A stretch of DNA of 64,000 nucleotides from Atriophallophorus winterbourni. Lineage: Eukaryota > Platyhelminthes > Trematoda > Plagiorchiida > Microphallidae. The notes under the pieces were generated by a model, which was not told the DNA's origin, made no database searches, and saw only the letters and a program-made list of their open reading frames with translations. The stretch spans positions 1-64,000 of the forward strand of contig JACCGJ010006490.1 of NCBI GenBank assembly GCA_013407085.1. Reading direction: 5' to 3'. Positions 56,001 through 64,000 of the stretch are shown in pieces (positions within the stretch are counted from its first letter, which is position 1; every line of letters begins with the position of its first letter). A program made the translations under genes and the position numbers.

Positions 56001-57379
56001 CTTTTGAGGATGAATGAGAAAATCTTTAGCAAGATTGAAAGTGACAAGCATTAAAATGGTTTTCGTTCTTTTATTTCGTTCATTTTTCTTTCCAAATATA
56101 AAGGCTAACGGAAATATTCCTTAATCATCGGAAAATTCTAATAGATTTTCAATTGATCTGAATCCATTTTAGTTTTGATTCAGCTGTTCTCGTTTTTTTT
56201 TGTTTTCAAAAAAATAAAAATTAGCTCGCAACATATTGCTGAACTCTTAAACATAGTCCATTTGAAGATCATTCAGTGGTGTCTTAATGGCATACTTGAA
56301 ATCTATCCATCTCAAAGTAAATGGAAATAAGATTTACCGTGTTATAAAGGTGGAGGTGCTTCATAGTCTATCTCTCAAATAAATATAAATTAAAACTTGA
56401 TACTTAAAACAACTACCATAATAATTTTGAATTCTCGATTACATTTATTCTGCTGAACACCCCACAGAATCACAGGGAGTGATTCGTGCGTTAACATCCT
56501 GCATTCATTAAATTTATGAAGAAATCAATAATTAATAAAATATTCTAAAATATAACACGAATATAAAAAGACACGCGTGGATAAGAAAGTCACACGGTGT
56601 CACTGCTTGATAATGCTATTCAGATTCATCCGGATTATAGCAACAAAAATTTTCTAATCAAGTGTCCAAATATAACTGTGATTAACCCGAAATACCTTTT
56701 TAATAAGAATTTAAAAAATATCCTCTTTTATGAAATTAAATCGGCTAACCTGCTCAATAATATGTGTGCGGCAAATGAGAATTAACCGCGTAGTCATGCC
56801 AGCTTCATATAACACTAGCTTACAAATTGAATCCATGTGATGGAAATTTATGCGGATGAGCATTTTATTTCATGTTAATCACTGATTTACCATTTCAAGT
56901 TATGTGGATCGTGGCTGTTATGTCGCTTCCTGATAAGTGCGATTTGCAACAAAACCAGTCGTGTTGTGTGGGAGGTAAATGCGCGCACCTACAGATATTT
57001 TTTGGAAAAATAGTTTCGCCATGTTTTGTTGGTTCAAATGATCTTGTCAAATGGAATGCCGTTATTTTGTGCTTTCTCAAACCTATACCCCACATGACTT
57101 GCATTCCTGAACCATCAAATGTAATAAGAAAACGTAAGCCAGATCAGCAACTATTCCCTGACTAGCATTAATTTGTCGGAGCAACGGATAAATAAATGAT
57201 CAATGTTATTATACCATTGCGAAATTTAATTTACGATGTTATAAAAAAATTTAGTCCAGAAACGGCAAAGTATTCATCGATTGAAATAATCTCTGGTTTG
57301 ATTTCAATGATTTAAACAGCGAAGAACTACAAGACGTAATGCTCTAATGACCGTGTCTTGTTAAACTATAAATCCAAAT

Positions 57380-57970
57380 AAACGCTCACTGAACCTGAAC
57401 ATACTATCTACACCTGTTGAAGTCAAACCGCCAGCAAACGGTTATGATGTATAAGAGAAGGGATGTTGGCAACACAATTTGTTAGAATTTTATAAGCGCA
57501 TCGTCCGCTTAACCAGGAATCACTTTGTGATTCTGTATTTAAACATCGTGGTTCTTTATAAGAACCGTATATTTTAGTGGCATTAAGGTATAAATTCGTT
57601 TACAATTATGCCAGTTTTTGAAGGCTCACTGAATCTGATCTCATTGTCTCTGCCGGATGAAGTAAAACAGGCAAAAACCGGTAGTGGTTTGCAAGGGAAG
57701 GGGATTTGAGCACCAAAATACATTGGTCTTTTACATGCACCTCGAGCGCTTGGCCAGGAATCACTTTGTTATTCTGTGTATGAACATCGTGGTTCTTTAT
57801 AAGAACACTATATAACGGTGGCTTACAAGTGTTACTTCGTTCACCACTATACCACTGTTTTAAGGCTCATCAAACGTCATATTACTGTCTCGAGCTGATT
57901 AAGTCAAACAGCCAGAAACCGGTGGTGGTGTGTTATGTGAATGGATTTGAGCACCACGATATATTGAAAT
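57380..57970 (+). repeat. Hammerhead-type tandem array, family 2, copy 2
   Basis: Boxes start near 57,408, 57,647 and 57,888 (about 240-nt spacing), with the same body as 6440-7030. The last box reads CUGAUUAAGUCAAACAGCC then AGAAACCGGUGGUGG, the best preserved of this family. Confidence 0.75.
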
Positions 57971-58473
57971 AAACTAAATTTATTACGACATTGAAGTCAA
58001 ATGCCATATCTGTACACTTTATCATCAAATTTAGAACTTTTCTTATCGTTATCAATAGCAAAATTTTAATAATCACATTTAATGTTTGGCCACAATATAC
58101 ATACCTCGAACATTCTTGCTAACTGTAAAATAATTGATAAAGTCTATTGAGAGTTTCTCATTTTGGAATTAAGGAATATTGATTAGAAGCTCATATAATT
58201 ATGAGTAAATGTGCTGTAACATTATAAAATACAATATTTTTTGTTTAATTTCACTGTAGCGTACAAAACTTGATGCACAATCAAAATTGAATGTGTCAAC
58301 TGTATCCAAATATATTCAAAAATATTTTTGGCATGCGTACTTACTATTTTATATGGATTCATCATAAAAAGCTTGAAAGCTCTTACTCAACAATAACAGG
58401 GTTCAACCTATCATTCTCATCTAAACACGATTCAAACATGTCAATAAAGGTAAACACGAATAATGAGACAAAC

Positions 58474-58593
58474 CTTATCCAAAAACGACAAATATTTTCA
58501 CGTGTACATACTTTATCCATAATCATCACACTCTCATTCCACGAATAGTATGAAAAGCAAAGTGCTTGTTTGTAATAATCATTATCAAGAAAC
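58474..58593 (-). CDS. Exon E candidate, copy 2
   Basis: 120 nt, reads FLDNDYYKQALCFSYYSWNE then MDKVCTRENICRFWI, borders atccaag and aag/gtttgt. Phase is inconsistent with a direct G-E-D splice. See 7555-7674. Confidence 0.3.
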
Positions 58594-58652
58594 CTTGGAT
58601 ACTACCTGACTTTTAGCATAGGAAATGAAATTGCGAAGCAATACTATTATCA

Positions 58653-58823
58653 AAGTAATGTGTTGCTCACATCCCCATGTGAGCAACACATTACTTTGGT
58701 CATCCACAAGCGCCTTGAGTGCTTTGACCAAGAATCACTTTGTGATTCTGTGTCTGAACATCGTGGTTCGTTGTACGAACCCTATATGACAGTTGGCATA
58801 CAAGTATAATCTTGTTTACCTTC
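58653..58823 (+). mobile_element. 171-bp family-2 insertion with foldback and 13-bp target duplication
   Basis: Flanked by aatactattatca at 58,640-58,652 and 58,824-58,836. Segment copy 1 has a single site (attactattatca, about 7721). The insert begins with a perfect 20-bp inverted repeat (58,653-58,672 and 58,677-58,696, loop cccc), followed by the family-2 body (atcactttgtgattctg, cgtggttc, gaaccctatatgac). It does not contain the ribozyme box. A target duplication of this length points to insertion by LINE- or Penelope-type machinery from an RNA. Confidence 0.85.
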
Positions 58824-59806
58824 AATACTATTATCATTTTATCAATATATACGAGATATACAGAACAAAAAGAACATTGTTTAAAATAGGCCTAGTTCAA
58901 ATTCGGTTCAGTCATTCTACGATAAAAGATAAGTAGTTAGCATTTATACGCTTTATATTGTGTGAAATCCGGGTGAAATATTCAACAGACTAAGTTTTCA
59001 AATCATGGAAAGCAAACTCAAATTTTGAGCGTCATCTAGTAAACACAGGTTTTGCATTAAAATGAAGTGAAATGCGAAATGGGGTCAACGATCTAAGTAT
59101 GTTTTGCTAGAAATGGGAATTTTCGGAGATAAGCACTGATATTTCAAGTCAATCGAATTCCTCCACGAAATAAATTGATCGGGCGTTATCTATTTAATAT
59201 TTGTAATTTCCTTAATACTTACCGTCATACAGTTTGCCTGAAATACACGCTGGCGTAATTATTTGCAATAATACTAGAACATGCTTCATTATAATTTACT
59301 CACGGAAAATTTGCTCATCATCGACAAATGCTGAAATAAGTGAAAACGTTTTGTGGATTTTTTGCCATATCAGAATCAGAAATAGACTTTTGTGTCTGTA
59401 AAATGACGCGCCCAAATCTCCATTTTAATCTCCACCAACTGTTTAATTCTAGTGAGCAGCTGCTAGTGCGTTATCGATACCCGACTTGAGAGTTTCACAT
59501 CTGCCATTGTTGCGCTGCTATGAAAACCGTGAATCATAGTAGCTGATAGTGCCGCATTATATCATCGAATATGTTTATCCAAAATTGACCATACGTTTAA
59601 AGACATCCATTCTAACACGTTATTTCAACATGATATGCAGAATTCGTACATGCTGTTCGCACCTATCAGATTGAGCCCATTGTCTGGAATATGTGGAGCA
59701 TTAGTAAGGAGAGCTGAATCTTCGAAAACATTGTTTCATAGAACTGATTTTACCGAGTTTAACTTTGACTGCGATCGCTTGACAAAAATCATCCATTATT
59801 GCTTAC

Positions 59807-59942
59807 AGTATCGAAACTTTCGTTTTCGCTTTGAAATGCATCTACGGTTAATCTCAAAATCTAAATGTAATTCGGAATTTTCGTATAGTTTCAACAATTT
59901 TGATCGGTTACGTTGCATAAAAAATGGCAAAAATTCCGCTAG
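59807..59942 (-). CDS. Exon G, copy 2 of unknown gene (frame intact)
   Basis: 136 nt, acceptor ttctaaaatcag, donor ACT/gtaagc. It encodes LAEFLPFFMQRNRSKLLK, then NSELHLDFEINRRCISKRKR and KFRY. Copy 1 has a stop in place of the final Tyr codon. A strongly basic C-terminal end (SKRKRKFR) is the only visible feature. Confidence 0.45.
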
Positions 59943-60624
59943 CTGATTTTAGAAAGGTAATGAATTATAAAGAGTCCTTGAATCTGGTCTTTCGTCGAAT
60001 CTTCAAGTAAATTATGAATTTGTTGAATTATAATTTACCTGACCTTATTGATAGTAAAAAAGATTTCTTGGTCTACTCCAAATTACTCTGAAGATACATG
60101 GCAACTTATCCAAGGTTTTTCCTTCGAACAATTCGAATTCACACAGCTAACTCTTCCTTCAATGTGTGGCTGTAATAGTAGTGTTTTCCACCACCCGTGG
60201 CATATCAATGAATCCACGTGCTCCCGTTGATCTAACTGTATATCGGTAGATAATAAAAACAGAATAACTTCCAGATACATGTGATTAGAGTCGAATTAAG
60301 TGCGCTATCTCTCCGGTAATTTCATTTGGATAGGTCATTATCCCCAATTAGTAGGTTGACGAATTTCAGAGCCAATGTAAACGGCACTGTCGGTTGACAG
60401 TCTAATTATTAGACTGTATAGATTATTAGACTCTAATAGATTGGTTTCTTGTATACTTATTAGATTTTAGCAACACAAAATTCATTTTTTATCAAATTAT
60501 AACAGAGAGATTGGAATCGCACAAGCAATACTTTCACAAACTTACAAATATTGAGTTGGCAATAGACACTTTTAAATATTATTACTGAAATTTTAAAAAA
60601 AATATTATGTAAGAATTTTGATGT

Positions 60625-60705
60625 TATTTATAAAAATGAAATATAATAATAATATATAATAATATAATAATATATAATATATATATTATATATAAATGTT
60701 GTCAT
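60625..60705. repeat. AT-rich simple repeat
   Basis: Irregular ataat/tata run, expanded relative to segment copy 1 (about 9490-9510). Confidence 0.85.
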
Positions 60706-61639
60706 TGATAGTTAGGATTATACATTCAAAATTAACATTTCTGAAAAACAAAATGTTATAAACCTCTGTGTATAAATCTTAAAAAATTTGATATCGCCGA
60801 CAATCCTTCGAAATTGTGCTCTCAACAATTTCAAATACGAAAGCAATTTGAATCATCGGGAAAAAAAGTGGTAGACGATGATTTACTGACTATAGCGCCG
60901 TAATTAAACCAAATGCGAAATACAAATTACAAACCCGTGTACAGCCAGCTAATAAAAAATAGCCACATGTTATGTCTACGAATATTGCTGCGCTGGAAAT
61001 TTAATATTTACAATGATACTTATAGCATCCAGCTAATGTATGACTACCAATACAAGAGCACAGCTCTAGATAAAATGGAAAGCGTGTCTTTGATTGGACA
61101 AATTAATACTGCTTTGAAATTAGGAAACCTTGTTTATATCTAAAAGTGGAATGATTCAGGATGGATAAATTTTATCATTTGCAAATACACTTGAGTATAT
61201 AAATATGTATTGAAAATATGAAACACGTGGAAAAAAATCAATAATTTAATTTTGCTAAAAATGAGATTAAGCGTTAGATTGTAGGTTAGATAATTCAATT
61301 GCGATGCATGAGAACACAATACATACTTGCACACAGAATCTACGAAAACGCTCTAAGTGAAATGAAAATATTTTCAAGTATTTCAAATTTTAAGTTATAT
61401 AATTCTTAAAAAAGAATTAAATTTCAGCTTTACATATTTTTCTAACGCTAAATACGCGGGTATGTGAGTCAACACATCCGGAAATTGGAATACGCACCTA
61501 GTGAATATTTTTCTTTAAAATCATTATCATGAGAAATTTAGTCACCACTGAGTAGGCCAATTTTCAGGAAAAAAACGTTGTAGTGTTCAGTAAAATATCC
61601 ACGTGGTTGCATCAAATTACTCAAATCAAGAACAAAGAA

Positions 61640-62500
61640 TCAAGATTTCATGGTGAAAAAAGCAATTACTTACCATGTACCATTGGATGACAACTATTAC
61701 AAAAAAGAATATGTAATCAAAAGCAAATTGCTGCATGTATGTCTGGGTTCATGTTGATTTAATACACCGGGGCGATTATGGGGTGTTGTGTGATATATGC
61801 ATCTAGTTTTGCTTTAAAAACATTAAATGTTATTGCATTCACAACATATTGCGTTAGTGTATTCCTTAGAAAGCAGATACGCAAAGAGAAGAATTAGCGC
61901 CGACAGTCAAGTCTTGAGTGCGGTATTGCGAGGCAACTTGAGTGACCTCGTGTATTCCGAGGGGAAACTATTTTCAGTAGATCTCGAAGCGGGTGGTTTT
62001 CGATTTGCAGTATTGTGTAAGCTAGAATAACGTCGCTCCTCATTCACCTCTGTGTAAAATCAGGCAAACCTTTTATGGCCATTCGCTATTGATATGGGAC
62101 CTGCTGCATCCCATCAACGAGCTTTGCAGCTCGGTGGTAAATTATGTGCAAGAGGTCGATGTCTTTGCCCTTGGTGCCCAGGCTGGGATCAAATACTCCA
62201 TCGTTGGATGAATATAAGTACTTATAATGTTGGAAATGTGTTTTGTGAGTGAACCGCCTGAAAATTCGCCTTATGATTCATAATATATACCACATACCCG
62301 ATTAAACACTTTTCGACAATGCATATTGGGTTTCAGGTTATTAGTGATCCAAATCCCGAGATCCTTTTCAGCGGTGGTCCAAATTAGGTTTTCGTAGCCT
62401 AAATGATATGTGTAGTCGTAATTACGGCCCAGATGTAACATAGTACATTTACGTAAGTGGAACGCCATTTGATTTAATAGGGACCAGTGATACACAGCAT
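61640..62500 (-). pseudogene. CR1-like LINE fragment inserted in copy 2
   Basis: Absent from segment copy 1 (about 10,465-10,490). Minus strand: MAFHLRKCTMLHLGRNYDYT, ENLIWTTAEKDLGIWITNNL (thumb), then YHRAAKLVDGMQQVPYQ and near the 3' end FNVFKAKLDAYITQHPIIAP. 5'-truncated, with stops. The exact borders and target duplication were not resolved. Confidence 0.7.
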
Positions 62501-63506
62501 CAGAAGTGATTGCGATTCACGTAAGCTTTCGTCAAAATTCTTCCACACTTTCGACAACATTTCTCACCACAATTAAATATGGAAATAGTTTTATTCTTTA
62601 TAGAGCAGGGTTGTTCATTTGGGTGTGCGAGACATCAATCCAAGGAGTGCAAGATTCTTTTTCAGTTTTGGTCTTGAACAGAAGTCGTGATTTTCCGATG
62701 ATTCATAGTCAATTGTTCAGTGTATTCCGTGTCCCTTTCGTGAACACTTCACTTGTGTCTCTAATAAACAGTTTTCATCCTAAAATATTTAGCTTATATT
62801 ATTTTAATCGAAAATCTCTATTTTTTCATATTACAAACGTGAAATTTTAAATTAACACTCACGCATCACGTGAAAGTTAATGCAATGATGTTTATCTCCA
62901 GTTTCTTTATTGTTGCAGTGAATTAACTGAAGATTGGCAAAATCCCAATGAGATCAGACGCAAAATTGAAGCCATGAATTTTGCATGAACACTTCAACTA
63001 ACAGCGTGGTGAAGCTGGTTACGCAGGTCGTGATTTTGAATCATTGAAATAAAACACGAGTCGCTTTGACTCCAACGGAATCCTCCCAAAATGAGGTTTA
63101 ATCTCCCGGTACACCACTATTGGCCTCTTTACACCACGTGGAATATAAAGTATCGAAATACAAGAATCCTCATACGAATGCATAAGATGTGATAAAGCCA
63201 TATGTATTGGGAAGGGCAAATGTAATTGCGTGTACTATAAATGGTGTGAGAGCATATTAAAATGTTTCAGGGTGGGGATTAAAAAGCACGAGAACCACTG
63301 ATGTATAGTCTAGGCAACTAGAATGACAACATTAAAACAAGACAAAAATAGTGAAAAAGCCTATGGCGCCACAAGGAATGCTGTCTCGCACACTTTGAAA
63401 GTGCGTTCATACCTCGTCGGGACACCCTGGTCTAGACAGAAATCTGAATGTAAGTATAATGATGTATTTTCACATGCAATATGTTTAATGCTCTATCTAT
63501 CGCGAA

Positions 63507-63716
63507 CTAACCAATGATCCTGAATCCTAAATATTTACGTTGATAATGTCGTGCGAGAAGGAGCATCTTAGTCTGGTTCATGTTGAATGTCAACCGAAGG
63601 TCATTAGTATGTCGACAAAAAATAATGGCTGCATCGTCAGCAAACAAGATATAACGGGTTTGAATATTATCTATATGTGTTCTTACATATGTGGTTGAAT
63701 TGGTTGTGTGTACCAA
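63507..63716 (-). pseudogene. LINE reverse transcriptase relic, copy 2
   Basis: Minus-strand frame NIQTRYILFADDAAIIFCRH then TNDLRLTFNMNQTKMLLLAR. It holds an intact FADDA catalytic box with the following NxxKT-like segment, as in RTE and Jockey-type elements. Counterpart of 11,495-11,665, where FADD is FAED. Confidence 0.65.
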
Positions 63717-63969
63717 CCTTATATAACTGTGGCATACTATGAATGTACCTCATAGGCATAAACGGTCTTCAACACGTTTCGCGGAACTATCTTAAGGAGA
63801 AATTCATTTCTACGATCGATCTTATCGCGCGGTTGAATTGGTTGTGTGTACCAACCTTATATATCTGTGGCATACTATGAATGTACCTCATAGGCATAAA
63901 CGGTCTTCAACACGTTTCGCGGAACTGTCCTAAGGAGAAATTCATTTCTACGATCGATTATCGCGCGGA
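63692..63969. repeat. 139-bp tandem duplication
   Basis: ggttgaattggttgtgtgta begins at 63,692 and again at 63,831. The two units share cctcataggcataaacggtc and aaggagaaattcatttctac. Segment copy 1 has a single unit (11,665-11,800). Confidence 0.9.
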
Positions 63970-64000
63970 TGCCGCACTGAAATTGGGAGGTTTACTTTAT

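Larger units (their letters stand above)
47840..64000. repeat. Segmental duplication, copy 2
   Basis: Second copy of 1-11,930 in the same orientation. It is longer because of insertions absent from copy 1: an RTE element (48,430-51,691), an AT microsatellite with flanking DNA (about 53,270-53,400), a 171-bp repeat insertion (58,653-58,823) and a CR1 fragment (about 61,640-62,500). The copy runs off the right end of the window. Tandem duplication of a larger unit is likely, but the full unit is not visible. Confidence 0.95.

Noticed and set aside
1..64000. tRNA or rRNA genes and tRNA-derived SINE heads.
   Set aside because: No A-box/B-box pair or cloverleaf could be recognised by reading, and nothing resembling rRNA was seen. 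A covariance search would be decisive.

Overview
The window looks like an A+T-rich invertebrate nuclear genome, most likely a flatworm or another lophotrochozoan. The evidence is short exons with GT/AG splice sites, several families of non-LTR retrotransposons (CR1-like and RTE-like), a Penelope-like relic, and many short tandem repeats built around hammerhead-ribozyme motifs. No tRNA, rRNA, CRISPR array or bacterial operon was seen. The species assignment is inference only.

Layout. (1) 1-11.9 kb and 47.8-64.0 kb are two diverged copies of one segment, about 51-52 kb apart. On the minus strand both carry the same small exons of an unrecognised multi-exon gene (called A, B, C, D, E, G and terminal exon T here). 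A stretch of about 1.85 kb in each copy (3.09-4.95 and 54.00-55.85 kb) is almost identical while its flanks are clearly diverged, as expected for gene conversion. Both gene copies carry disabling changes. Smaller paralogous exon remnants lie at 35.3-35.6 kb and 44.8-45.5 kb. (2) 12.4-34.9 kb is a LINE graveyard: CR1-like elements of at least three families, nested and truncated. It includes a composite of about 2.6 kb (inverted 5' end joined to a forward 3' half) that occurs three times, partly head to tail. (3) 34.9-37.5 kb and 42.2-43.4 kb are dominated by hammerhead-type tandem repeats. (4) 37.5-41.5 kb (minus) is a nearly full-length RTE-like element with endonuclease, reverse transcriptase and a C-terminal zinc finger. 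A second, damaged copy (48.4-51.7 kb, plus) lies inside segment copy 2, flanked by a 12-bp target duplication, and its empty site is visible in copy 1.

The most interesting content is the ribozyme-repeat system. At least four repeat families with units of about 230-310 nt carry hammerhead-like cores. One (42,780-43,419) retains a near-perfect type I hammerhead in each complete unit. Another (about 242-nt unit) has produced a 171-bp insertion with a 13-bp target duplication and a perfect 20-bp terminal foldback. This architecture matches the metazoan retrozymes and Penelope-associated hammerheads described in the literature, and a Penelope GIY-YIG endonuclease relic lies in the same window. 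No intact host gene could be established.
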